This document shows, piece after piece, positions 49,981 through 63,335 of a stretch of 64,000 nt of DNA. Positions within the stretch are counted from its first letter, which is position 1. Each line of letters starts with the position of its first letter. Source of the stretch: Hippophae tibetana (Eukaryota > Streptophyta > Magnoliopsida > Rosales > Elaeagnaceae); the NCBI GenBank assembly GCA_037013495.1, contig CM072801.1, positions 31,918,001-31,982,000 on the forward strand, given 5' to 3'. Below the pieces are notes generated by a model. That model was not told the DNA's origin. It was given only the letters and a program-made list of their open reading frames with translations, and searched no databases. Position numbers and translations under genes: made by a program.

Positions 49981-51469
49981 GTTGTAATCTTTTCTTGTCC
50001 TTTCTGGTTCCAATTTGTTTATCTTAACCCATTTAAAAGCAATTTACTCATTCTTAATCCTTTGAGTTCCTAGGTTGTCCGCCTAAAGTTTCGCATCATT
50101 TGGTATCAAAGCCTTTGTTGCTTAAAATATGTTATCTATCTTCTTATATTTATTTTTTGAATTGTACATTTAAAAACACTTTGTCCATTTAATTTAATTT
50201 GCTTTCATAAGTAACAAACCACAAAGAAATATAGATACTTGTATAACAAGTCTTGTGTTTTCTTACAATTTTGTAGTCATTATTTTTGACTGTCGACTTA
50301 ATTTCCTAGATTTATTTAAATTCTTTGTACCTTTTTCTTGTTTTATGTTTTCTATGTGTAACCTATTTTTGCTTTTGAAAGAAACAATAGAGCTACTGGA
50401 TTTCGTTGTTTCAAGAAAAACTAGGCTATTAATATAGGCGGCAATATTAAATTGTTATAACTTTTAATTCGTGCATCGAAATAACTATTATAATGTATCA
50501 AATCGTAGCTCTTTTGATTTCAAAAAACACACTGCAAGAATATTTTAGTTATCAACATTGTTTTACCCCAAATAAACTATGTTTACACTACATGCTGACC
50601 TCTAAACGATAGGTGGCATCTCATTGCGTTGTAATCTGTTCTTGTCCTTTCGGGTTCCAATTTGTTCATCTTAACCCATTTAAAAGCAATTTACTCATTC
50701 TTAATCCTTTGAGTTCCTAGGTTGTCCGCCTAAAGGTTTCGCTTAATTTTGTATCAAAGCCTTGGTTGTTGAAAATATGGTATCTATCTTCATATATTTA
50801 TTTTTTGAATTTTACATTTAAAAAAACTTTTTCCATTTAATTTGCTTTGCTTTCATAAGTAACAGACCACAAAGAAATTTAGATATTTGTATAACAAGTC
50901 TTGTATTTTCTTACAATTTTGTAATCATTATTTTGTCTTTCGACTTAATTTCCTAGATTTATTTAATTCTTTGTACCTTTTTCTTGTTATATGTTTTCTA
51001 TGAGCAACCTATTTTTGCTTTTGAAAGAAACAATAGAACTACTTCATTTCGTAGTTTCAAGAAAAACTAGGTTATTAATATCGGTGGCAATATTAAACTA
51101 TTGTGACTTTTAATTCGTGCATCAAAATGACTCTTTTACTGTATCAAATTGTAGCTATTCGATTCCTAAAAACACACTACAAGAATAGTTTAGTTATCAG
51201 CATTTTTTTACCCCAAAATTACTATGTTTACACTACTTGCCGACCGCTAAAAGATAGGTGGCATCTCATTGCGTTGTAATATGTTCTTGTCCTTTCTAGT
51301 TCCAATTTGTTCATCTTAACACATTTAAAAGCAATTTACTCATTCTTAATCCTTTGAGTTCCTAGGTTGTCCGCCTAACGTTTGGCATCATTTGGTATCA
51401 AAGCCTTGGTTGCTGAAAATATGGTATCTATCTTCTTATATTTATTTTTTGAATTCTACATTTAAAAAA

Positions 51470-53406
51470 ACTTTGTCCATTTAATTTGCTTTGCTTTCAT
51501 AAGTAACAAACCACAAAGAAATATAGATATTTCTATAACAAGTCTTGTGTTTTCTTAGAATTTTGTAATCATTATTTTGTCTTTCGACTTAATTTCCTAG
51601 ATTTATTTAATTCTTTGTACCTTTTTCTTGTTATATGTTTTCTATGAGCAACCTATTTTTGCTTTTGAAAGAAACAATAGAGCTACTGCATTTCGTAGTT
51701 TCAAGAAAAACTAGGTTATTAATATCGGTGGCAATATTAAACTATTGTGACTTTTAATTCGTGCATCAAAATGACTCTTGTACTGTATCAAATTGTAGCT
51801 ATTCCATTCCTAAAAACACACTACAAGAATAGTTTAGTTATCAGCATTTTTTTACCCCAAAATTACTATGTTCACACTACTTGTCGACCGCTAAAAGATA
51901 GGTGGCATCTCATTGAGTTGTAATCTTTTCTTGTCCTTTCTAGTTCCAATTTGTTCATCTTAACCCATTTAAAAGCAATTTACTCATTCTTAATCCTTTG
52001 AGTTCCTAGGTTGTCCACCTAAAGTTTCGCATCATTTGGTATCAAAGCCTTTGTTGCTTAAAATATGTTATCTATCTTCTTATATTTATTTTTTGAATTG
52101 TACATTTAAAAACACTTTGTCCATTTTATTTTCCTTGCTTTCATAAGTAACAAACCACAAAGAAATAAAGATATTTGTATAACAAGTCTTGTGTTTTCTT
52201 ACAATTTTGTAGTCATTATTTTTGTGTTTCGAATTAATTTCCTAGGTTTATTTAAATTCTTTGTACCTTTTTCTTGTTTTATGTTTTCTATGTGTAACCT
52301 ATTTTTTCTTTTAAAAGAAACAATAGAGCTACTGCATTTCGTTGTTTCAAGAAAAACTAGGCTATTAATATAGGTGGCAATATTAAATTGTTATAACTTT
52401 TAATTCGTGCATCGAAATGACTATTATAATGTATCAAATCGTAGCTCTTTTGATTTCAAAAAACACACTGCAAGAATATTTTAGTTATCAACATTGTTTT
52501 ACCCCAAATATACTATGTTTACACTACTTGCTGACCTCTAAACGATAGGTGGCATCTCATTGCGTTGTAATCTGTTCTTGTCCTTTCTGGTTCCAATTTG
52601 TTTATCTTAACCCATTTAAAAGCAATTTTCATCATTCTTAATACTTTGAGTTCTTAGGTTGTCCGCCTAAAGGTTTCGCTTAATTTTGTATCAAAGCCTT
52701 GGTTGTTGAAAATATGGTATCTATCTTCATATATTTATTTTTTGAATTTTACATTTAAAAAAACTTTGTCCATTTAATTTCCTTTGCTTTCATAAGTAAC
52801 AGACCACAAAGATATATAGATATTTGTATAACAAGTCTTGTGTTTTCTTAGAATTTTGTAATCATTATTTTGTCTTTCGACTTAATTTCCTAGATTTATT
52901 TATTTCTTTGTACCTTTTTCTTGTTATATGTTTTCTATGAGCAACCTATTTTTGCTTTTGAAAGAAACAATAGAACTACTACATTTCGTAGTTTCAAGAA
53001 AAACTAGGTTATTAATATCGGTGGCAATATTAAACTATTGTGACTTTTAATTCGTGCATCAAAATGACTCTTTTACTGTATCAAATTGTAGCTATTCGAT
53101 TCCTAAAAACACACTACAAGAATAGTTTAGTTATCAGCATTTTTTTACCCCAAAATTACTATGTTTACACTACTTGCCGACCGCGAAAAGATAGGTGGCA
53201 TCTCATTGCGTTGTAATCTGTTCTTGTCCTTTCTAGTTCCAATTTGTTCATCTTAACCCATTTAAAAGCAATTTACTCATTCTTAATCCTTTGAGTTCCT
53301 AGGTTGTCCGCCTACCGTTTGGCATCATTTGGTATCAAAGCCTTGGTTGCTTAAAATATGGTATCTATCTTCTTATATTTATTTTTTGAATTCTACATTT
53401 AAAAAA
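51470..53406 (+). repeat. Trimer C2/C3/C1 (1937 bp), copy 1
   Basis: Rare markers TTCTATAACAAG (51531), CTATTCCATTCC (about 51800) and GCAATTTTCATCATTC (52622) recur 1937 bp downstream. Upstream, sequences cease to match at 51415 (TGCTGAAAAT against TGCTTAAAAT), so the breakpoint lies between 51416 and 51531. Confidence 0.82.
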
Positions 53407-55343
53407 ACTTTGTCCATTTAATTTGCTTTGCTTTCATAAGTAACAAACCACAAAGAAATATAGATATTTCTATAACAAGTCTTGTGTTTTCTTAGAATTT
53501 TGTAATCATTATTTTGTCTTTCGACTTAATTTCCTAGATTTATTTAATTCTTTGTACCTTTTTCTTGTTATATGTTTTCTATGAGCAACCTATTTTTGCT
53601 TTTGAAAGAAACAATAGAGCTACTGCATTTCGTAGTTTCAAGAAAAACTAGGTTATTAATATCGGTGGCAATATTAAACTATTGTGACTTTTAATTCGTG
53701 CATCAAAATGACTCTTGTACTGTATCCAATTGTAGCTATTCCATTCCTAAAAACACACTACAAGAATAGTTTAGTTATCAGCATTTTTTTACCCCAAAAT
53801 TACTATGTTCACACTACTTGTCGACCGCTAAAAGATAGGTGGCATCTCATTGAGTTGTAATCTTTTCTTGTCCTTTCTAGTTCCAATTTGTTCATCTTAA
53901 CCCATTTAAAAGCAATTTACTCATTCTTAATCCTTTGAGTTCCTAGGTTGTCCACCTAAAGTTTCGCATCATTTGGTATCAAAGCCTTTGTTGCTTAAAA
54001 TATGTTATCTATCTTCTTATATTTATTTTTTGAATTGTACATTTAAAAACACTTTGTCCATTTTATTTTCCTTGCTTTCATAAGTAACAAACCACAAAGA
54101 AATAAAGATATTTGTATAACAAGTCTTGTGTTTTCTTACAATTTTGTAGTCATTATTTTTGTGTTTCGAATTAATTTCCTAGGTTTATTTAAATTCTTTG
54201 TACCTTTTTCTTGTTTTATGTTTTCTATGTGTAACCTATTTTTTCTTTTAAAAGAAACAATAGAGCTACTGCATTTCGTTGTTTCAAGAAAAACTAGGCT
54301 ATTAATATAGGTGGCAATATTAAATTGTTATAACTTTTAATTCGTGCATCGAAATGACTATTATAATGTATCAAATCGTAGCTCTTTTGATTTCAAAAAA
54401 CACACTGCAAGAATATTTTAGTTATCAACATTGTTTTACCCCAAATATACTATGTTTACACTACTTGCTGACCTCTAAACGATAGGTGGCATCTCATTGC
54501 GTTGTAATCTGTTCTTGTCCTTTCTGGTTCCAATTTGTTTATCTTAACCCATTTAAAAGCAATTTTCATCATTCTTAATACTTTGAGTTCTTAGGTTGTC
54601 CGCCTAAAGGTTTCGCTTAATTTTGTATCAAAGCCTTGGTTGTTGAAAATATGGTATCTATCTTCATATATTTATTTTTTGAATTTTACATTTAAAAAAA
54701 CTTTGTCCATTTAATTTCCTTTGCTTTCATAAGTAACAGACCACAAAGATATATAGATATTTGTATAACAAGTCTTGTGTTTTCTTAGAATTTTGTAATC
54801 ATTATTTTGTCTTTCGACTTAATTTCCTAGATTTATTTATTTCTTTGTACCTTTTTCTTGTTATATGTTTTCTATGAGCAACCTATTTTTGCTTTTGAAA
54901 GAAACAATAGAACTACTGCATTTCGTAGTTTCAAGAAAAACTAGGTTATTAATATCGGTGGCAATATTAAACTATTGTGACTTTTAATTCGTGCATCAAA
55001 ATGACTCTTTTACTGTATCAAATTGTAGCTATTCGATTCCTAAAAACACACTACAAGAATAGTTTAGTTATCAGCATTTTTTTACCCCAAAATTACTATG
55101 TTTACACTACTTGCCGACCGCGAAAAGATAGGTGGCATCTCATTGCGTTGTAATCTGTTCTTGTCCTTTCTAGTTCCAATTTGTTCATCTTAACCCATTT
55201 AAAAGCAATTTACTCATTCTTAATCCTTTGAGTTCCTAGGTTGTCCGCCTACCGTTTGGCATCATTTGGTATCAAAGCCTTGGTTGCTTAAAATATGGTA
55301 TCTATCTTCTTATATTTATTTTTTGAATTCTACATTTAAAAAA
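53407..55343 (+). repeat. Trimer C2/C3/C1 (1937 bp), copy 2
   Basis: Markers lie at 53468, about 53737 and 54559. One private change is visible (GTATCCAATTG near 53724). The next C2 unit reads TTGTATAAC instead of TTCTATAAC at 55405, which limits the copy on the right. Confidence 0.82.
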
Positions 55344-58300
55344 ACTTTGTCCATTTAATTTGCTTTGCTTTCATAAGTAACAAACCACAAGGAAATATAG
55401 ATATTTGTATAACAAGTCTTGTGTTTTCTTAGAATTTTGTAATCATTATTTTGTCTTTCGACTTAATTTCCTAGATTTATTTAATTCTTTGTACCTTTTT
55501 CTTGTTATATGTTTTCTATGAGCAACCTATTTTTGCTTTTGAAAGAAACAATAGAGCTACTGCATTTCGTAGTTTCAAGAAAAACTAGGTTATTAATATC
55601 GGTGGCAATATTAAACTATTGTGACTTTTAATTCGTGCATCAAAATGACTCTTGTACTGTATCAAATTGTAGCTATTCGATTCCTAAAAACACACTACAA
55701 GAATAATTTAGTTATCAGCATTTTTTTACCCCAAAATTACTATGTTCACATTACTTGTCGACCGCTAAAAGATAGGTGGCATCTCATTGAGTTGTAATCT
55801 TTTCTTGTCCTTTCTAGTTCCAATTTGTTCATCTTAACAAATTTAAAAGCAATTTACTCATTCTTAATCCTTTGAGTTCCTAGGTTGTCCGCCTAACATT
55901 TGGCATCATTTGGTATCAAAGCCTTTGTTGCTGAAAATATGTTATCTATCTTCTTATATTTATTTTTTGAATTGTACATTTAAAAACACTTTGTCCATTT
56001 AATTTAATTTGCTTTCATAAGTAAAAAACCACAAAGAAATATAGATATTTGTATAACAAGTCTTGTGTTTTCTTACAGTTTTGTAGTCATTATTTTGTCT
56101 GTCGACTTAATTTCCTAGATTTATTTAATTCTTTGTACCTTTTTCTTGTTATATGTTTTCTATGAGCAACCTATTTTTGCTTTTGAAAGAAACAATAGAG
56201 CTACTGGATTTCGTAGTTTCAAGAAAAACTAGGTTATTAATATCGGTGGCAATATTAAACTATTGTGACTTTTAATTCGTGCATCAAAATGACTCTTGTA
56301 CTGTATCAAATTGTAGCTATTCGATTCCTAAAAACACACTACAAGAATAATTTAGTTATCAGCATTTTTTTACCCCAAAATTACTATGTTCACACTACTT
56401 GTCGACCGCTAAAAGATAGGTGGCATCTCATTGAGTTGTAATCTTTTCTTGTCCTTTCTAGTTCCAATTTGTTCATCTTAACCCATTTAAAAGCAATTTA
56501 CTCATTCTTAATCCTTTGAGTTCCTAGGTTGTCCGCCTAAAGTTTCGCATCATTTGGTATCAAAGCCTTTGTTGCTGAAAATATGTTATCTATCTTCTTA
56601 TATTTATTTTTTGAATTGTACATTTAAAAACACTTTGTCCATTTAATTTGCTTTGCTTTCATAAGTAACAAACCACAAAGAAATATAGATACTTGTATAA
56701 CAAGTCTTGTGTTTTCTTACAATTTTGTAGTCATTATTTTGTCTGTCGACTTAATTTCCTAGATTTATTTAATTCTTTGTACCTTTTTCTTGTTATATGT
56801 TTTCTATGAGCAACCTATTTTTGCTTTTGAAAGAAACAATAGAGCTAATGGATTTCGTTGTTTCAAGAAAAACTAGGCTATTAATATAGGCGGCAATATT
56901 AAATTGTTATAACTTTTAATTCGTGCATCGAAATGACTATTATAATGTTTCAAATCGTAGCTCTTTTGATTTCAAAAAACACACTGCAAGAATATTTTAG
57001 TTATCAACATTGTTTTACCCCAAATATACTATGTTTACACTACATGCTGACCTCTAAACGATAGGTGGCATCTCATTGCGTTGTAATCTATTCTTGTCCT
57101 TTCTGGTTCCAATTTGTTTATCTTAACCCATTTAAAAGCAATTTACTCATTCTTAATACTTTGAGTTCCTAGGTTGTCCGCCTAAAGGTTTCGCTTAATT
57201 TTGTATCAAAGCCTTGGTTGTTGAAAATATGGTATCTATCTTCATATATTTATTTTTTGAATTTTACATTTAAAAAAACTTTGTCCATTTAATTTGCTTT
57301 GCTTTCATAAGTAACAAACCACAAAGAAATATAGATATTTGTATAACAAGTCTTGTGTTTTCTTACAATTTTGTAATCATTATTTTGTCTTTCGACTTAA
57401 TTTCCTAGATTTATTTAATTCTTTGTACCTTTTTCTTGTTATATGTTTTCTATGAGCAACCTATTTTTGCTTTTGAAAGAAACAATAGAACTACTGCATT
57501 TCGTAGTTTCAATAAAAACTAGGTTATTAATATCGGTGGCAATATTAAACTATTGTGACTTTTAATTCGTGCATCAAAATGACTCTTTTACTGTATCAAA
57601 TTGTAGCTATTCGATTCCTAAAAACACACTACAAGAATAGTTTAGTTATCAGCATTTTTTTACCCCAAAATTACTATGTTTACACTACTTGCCGACCGCG
57701 AAAAGATAGGTGGCATCTCATTGCGTTGTAATCTGTTCTTGTCCTTTCTAGTTCCAATTTGTTCATCTTAACCCATTTAAAAGCAATTTACTCATTCTTA
57801 ATCCTTTGAGTTCCTAGGTTGTCCTCCTACCGTTTGGCATCATTTGGTATCAAAGCCTTGGTTGCTGAAAATATGGTATCTATCTTCTTATATTTATTTT
57901 TTGAATTCTACATTTAAAAAAACTTTGTCCATTTAATTTGCTTTGCTTTCATAAGTAACAAACCACAAAGAAATATAGATATTTGTATAACAAGTCTTGT
58001 GTTTTCTTAGAATTTTGTAATCATTATTTTGTCTTTCGACTTAATTTCCTTGATTTATTTAATTCTTTGTACCTTTTTCTTGTTATATGTTTTCTATGAG
58101 CAACCTATTTTTGCTTGTGAAAGAAACAATAGAGCTACTGCATTTCGTAGTTTCAAGAAAAACTAGGTTATTAATATCGGTGGCAATATTAAACTATTGT
58201 GACTTTTAATTGTTGCATCAAAATGACTCTTGTACTGTATCAAATTGTAGCTATTCGATTCCTAAAAACACACTACAAGAATACTTTAGTTATCAGCATT

Positions 58301-58822
58301 TTTTTACCCCAAAATTACTATGTTTACACTACTTGCCGACCGCTAAAAGATAGGTGGCATCTCATTGAGTTGTAATCTTTTCTTGTCCTTTCTAGTTCCA
58401 ATTTGTTCATCTTAACCCATTTAAAAGCAATTTACTCATTCTTAATCCTTTGAGTTCCTAGGTTGTCCACCTAACATTTGGCATCATTTGGTATCAAAGC
58501 CTTTGTTGCTGAAAATATGTTATCTATCTTCTTATATTTATTTTTTGAATTGTACATTTAAAAACACTTTGTCCATTTAATTTAATTTGCTTTCATAAGT
58601 AAAAAACCACAAAGAAATATAGATATTTGTATAACAAGTCTTGTGTTTTCTTACAGTTTTGTAGTCATTATTTTGTATGTCGACTTAATTTCCTAGATTT
58701 ATTTAATTCTTTGAACCTTTTTCTTGTTATATGTTTTCTATGAGCAACCTATTTTTGCTTTTGAGAGAAACAATATAGCTACTGCATTTCGTAGTTTCAA
58801 GAAAAACTAGGTTATTAATATC
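54310..58822 (+). repeat. Seven-unit (4513-bp) higher-order repeat, copy 1
   Basis: Unit order is C1 C2 C3 C3 C1 C2 C3. Every rare variant I followed recurs 4513 bp downstream: CAAGGAAATATAG, TTCACATTACTTG (55745 and 60258), TTAACAAATTTAAAAG, GAGCTAATGGATTTC, TTTCAATAAAAAC, TTTCCTTGATTT, GCTTGTGAAAG, AATTGTTGCATC and GAGAGAAACAATATAGC. The end is the chimeric junction at 58823-58837. Confidence 0.88.
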
Positions 58823-61800
58823 GGTGGCAATATTAAATTGTTATAACTTTTAATTCGTGCATCGAAATGACTATTATAATGTATCAAATCGTAGCTCTTT
58901 TGATTTCAAAAAACACACTGCAAGAATATTTTAGTTATCAACATTGTTTTACCCCAAATATACTATGTTTACACTACTTGCTGACCTCTAAACGATAGGT
59001 GGCATCTCATTGCGTTGTAATCTGTTCTTGTCCTTTCTGGTTCCAATTTGTTTATCTTAACCCATTTAAAAGCAATTTTCATCATTCTTAATACTTTGAG
59101 TTCTTAGGTTGTCCGCCTAAAGGTTTCGCTTAATTTTGTATCAAAGCCTTGGTTGTTGAAAATATGGTATCTATCTTCATATATTTATTTTTTGAATTTT
59201 ACATTTAAAAAAACTTTGTCCATTTAATTTCCTTTGCTTTCATAAGTAACAGACCACAAAGATATATAGATATTTGTATAACAAGTCTTGTGTTTTCTTA
59301 GAATTTTGTAATCATTATTTTGTCTTTCGACTTAATTTCCTAGATTTATTTATTTCTTTGTACCTTTTTCTTGTTATATGTTTTCTATGAGCAACCTATT
59401 TTTGCTTTTGAAAGAAACAATAGAACTACTGCATTTCGTAGTTTCAAGAAAAACTAGGTTATTAATATCGGTGGCAATATTAAACTATTGTGACTTTTAA
59501 TTCGTGCATCAAAATGACTCTTTTACTGTATCAAATTGTAGCTATTCGATTCCTAAAAACACACTACAAGAATAGTTTAGTTATCAGCATTTTTTTACCC
59601 CAAAATTACTATGTTTACACTACTTGCCGACCGCGAAAAGATAGGTGGCATCTCATTGCGTTGTAATCTGTTCTTGTCCTTTCTAGTTCCAATTTGTTCA
59701 TCTTAACCCATTTAAAAGCAATTTACTCATTCTTAATCCTTTGAGTTCCTAGGTTGTCCGCCTACCGTTTGGCATCATTTGGTATCAAAGCCTTGGTTGC
59801 TTAAAATATGGTATCTATCTTCTTATATTTATTTTTTGAATTCTACATTTAAAAAAACTTTGTCCATTTAATTTGCTTTGCTTTCATAAGTAACAAACCA
59901 CAAGGAAATATAGATATTTGTATAACAAGTCTTGTGTTTTCTTAGAATTTTGTAATCATTATTTTGTCTTTCGACTTAATTTCCTAGATTTATTTAATTC
60001 TTTGTACCTTTTTCTTGTTATATGTTTTCTATGAGCAACCTATTTTTGCTTTTGAAAGAAACAATAGAGCTACTGCATTTCGTAGTTTCAAGAAAAACTA
60101 GGTTATTAATATCGGTGGCAATATTAAACTATTGTGACTTTTAATTCGTGCATCAAAATGACTCTTGTACTGTATCAAATTGTAGCTATTCGATTCCTAA
60201 AAACACACTACAAGAATAATTTAGTTATCAGCATTTTTTTACCCCAAAATTACTATGTTCACATTACTTGTCGACCGCTAAAAGATAGGTGGCATCTCAT
60301 TGAGTTGTAATCTTTTCTTGTCCTTTCTAGTTCCAATTTGTTCATCTTAACAAATTTAAAAGCAATTTACTCATTCTTAATCCTTTGAGTTCCTAGGTTG
60401 TCCGCCTAACATTTGGCATCATTTGGTATCAAAGCCTTTGTTGCTGAAAATATGTTATCTATCTTCTTATATTTATTTTTTGAATTGTACATTTAAAAAC
60501 ACTTTGTCCATTTAATTTAATTTGCTTTCATAAGTAAAAAACCACAAAGAAATATAGATATTTGTATAACAAGTCTTGTGTTTTCTTACAGTTTTGTAGT
60601 CATTATTTTGTCTGTCGACTTAATTTCCTAGATTTATTTAATTCTTTGTACCTTTTTCTTGTTATATGTTTTCTATGAGCAACCTATTTTTGCTTTTGAA
60701 AGAAACAATAGAGCTACTGGATTTCGTAGTTTCAAGAAAAACTAGGTTATTAATATCGGTGGCAATATTAAACTATTGTGACTTTTAATTCGTGCATCAA
60801 AATGACTCTTGTACTGTATCAAATTGTAGCTATTCGATTCCTAAAAACACACTACAAGAATAATTTAGTTATCAGCATTTTTTTACCCCAAAATTACTAT
60901 GTTCACACTACTTGTCGACCGCTAAAAGATAGGTGGCATCTCATTGAGTTGTAATCTTTTCTTGTCCTTTCTAGTTCCAATTTGTTCATCTTAACCCATT
61001 TAAAAGCAATTTACTCATTCTTAATCCTTTGAGTTCCTAGGTTGTCCGCCTAAAGTTTCGCATCATTTGGTATCAAAGCCTTTGTTGCTGAAAATATGTT
61101 ATCTATCTTCTTATATTTATTTTTTGAATTGTACATTTAAAAACACTTTGTCCATTTAATTTGCTTTGCTTTCATAAGTAACAAACCACAAAGAAATATA
61201 GATACTTGTATAACAAGTCTTGTGTTTTCTTACAATTTTGTAGTCATTATTTTGTCTGTCGACTTAATTTCCTAGATTTATTTAATTCTTTGTACCTTTT
61301 TCTTGTTATATGTTTTCTATGAGCAACCTATTTTTGCTTTTGAAAGAAACAATAGAGCTAATGGATTTCGTTGTTTCAAGAAAAACTAGGCTATTAATAT
61401 AGGCGGCAATATTAAATTGTTATAACTTTTAATTCGTGCATCGAAATGACTATTATAATGTTTCAAATCGTAGCTCTTTTGATTTCAAAAAACACACTGC
61501 AAGAATATTTTAGTTATCAACATTGTTTTACCCCAAATATACTATGTTTACACTACATGCTGACCTCTAAACGATAGGTGGCATCTCATTGCGTTGTAAT
61601 CTATTCTTGTCCTTTCTGGTTCCAATTTGTTTATCTTAACCCATTTAAAAGCAATTTACTCATTCTTAATACTTTGAGTTCCTAGGTTGTCCGCCTAAAG
61701 GTTTCGCTTAATTTTGTATCAAAGCCTTGGTTGTTGAAAATATGGTATCTATCTTCATATATTTATTTTTTGAATTTTACATTTAAAAAAACTTTGTCCA

Positions 61801-63335
61801 TTTAATTTGCTTTGCTTTCATAAGTAACAAACCACAAAGAAATATAGATATTTGTATAACAAGTCTTGTGTTTTCTTACAATTTTGTAATCATTATTTTG
61901 TCTTTCGACTTAATTTCCTAGATTTATTTAATTCTTTGTACCTTTTTCTTGTTATATGTTTTCTATGAGCAACCTATTTTTGCTTTTGAAAGAAACAATA
62001 GAACTACTGCATTTCGTAGTTTCAATAAAAACTAGGTTATTAATATCGGTGGCAATATTAAACTATTGTGACTTTTAATTCGTGCATCAAAATGACTCTT
62101 TTACTGTATCAAATTGTAGCTATTCGATTCCTAAAAACACACTACAAGAATAGTTTAGTTATCAGCATTTTTTTACCCCAAAATTACTATGTTTACACTA
62201 CTTGCCGACCGCGAAAAGATAGGTGGCATCTCATTGCGTTGTAATCTGTTCTTGTCCTTTCTAGTTCCAATTTGTTCATCTTAACCCATTTAAAAGCAAT
62301 TTACTCATTCTTAATCCTTTGAGTTCCTAGGTTGTCCTCCTACCGTTTGGCATCATTTGGTATCAAAGCCTTGGTTGCTGAAAATATGGTATCTATCTTC
62401 TTATATTTATTTTTTGAATTCTACATTTAAAAAAACTTTGTCCATTTAATTTGCTTTGCTTTCATAAGTAACAAACCACAAAGAAATATAGATATTTGTA
62501 TAACAAGTCTTGTGTTTTCTTAGAATTGTGTAATCATTATTTTGTCTTTCGACTTAATTTCCTTGATTTATTTAATTCTTTGTACCTTTTTCTTGTTATA
62601 TGTTTTCTATGAGCAACCTATTTTTGCTTGTGAAAGAAACAATAGAGCTACTGCATTTCGTAGTTTCAAGAAAAACTAGGTTACTAATATCGGTGGCAAT
62701 ATTAAACTATTGTGACTTTTAATTGTTGCATCAAAATGACTCTTGTACTGTATCAAATTGTAGCTATTCGATTCCTAAAAACACACTACAAGAATACTTT
62801 AGTTATCAGCATTTTTTTACCCCAAAATTACTATGTTTACACTACTTGCCGACCGCTAAAAGATAGGTGGCATCTCATTGAGTTGTAATCTTTTCTTGTC
62901 CTTTCTAGTTCCAATTTGTTCATCTTAACCCATTTAAAAGCAATTTACTCATTCTTAATCCTTTGAGTTCCTAGGTTGTCCACCTAACATTTGGCATCAT
63001 TTGGTATCAAAGCCTTTGTTGCTGAAAATATGTTATCTATCTTCTTATATTTATTTTTTGAATTGTACATTTAAAAACACTTTGTCCATTTAATTTAATT
63101 TGCTTTCATAAGTAAAAAACCACAAAGAAATATAGATATTTGTATAACAAGTCTTGTGTTTTCTTACAGTTTTGTAGTCATTATTTTGTATGTCGACTTA
63201 ATTTCCTAGATTTATTTAATTCTTTGAACCTTTTTCTTGTTATATGTTTTCTATGAGCAACCTATTTTTGCTTTTGAGAGAAACAATATAGCTACTGCAT
63301 TTCGTAGTTTCAAGAAAAACTAGGTTATTAATATC
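58823..63335 (+). repeat. Seven-unit (4513-bp) higher-order repeat, copy 2
   Basis: Tandem copy of the preceding block. Only a few differences were found on reading (for example AGAATTGTGTAATC near 62526 against AGAATTTTGTAATC, and GGTTACTAATATC near 62682 against GGTTATTAATATC), so the duplication is very recent or was recently homogenised. After about 63340 the sequence continues as C3 (AAACTATTGTGAC). Confidence 0.88.

Noticed and set aside
264-54310. About ninety open frames of 60-89 codons, recurring once or twice per unit (for example 264-491 and 538-765)
   Set aside because: Nearly all open only at GTG or TTG, which would be an unusual start in a eukaryote. The products are F/L/S/V-rich translations of T-rich DNA and carry no motif I recognise. 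They repeat with the satellite and vanish where units change by a base or two. A period of 645-647 bp does not keep one frame from unit to unit. They are shadows of the repeat.
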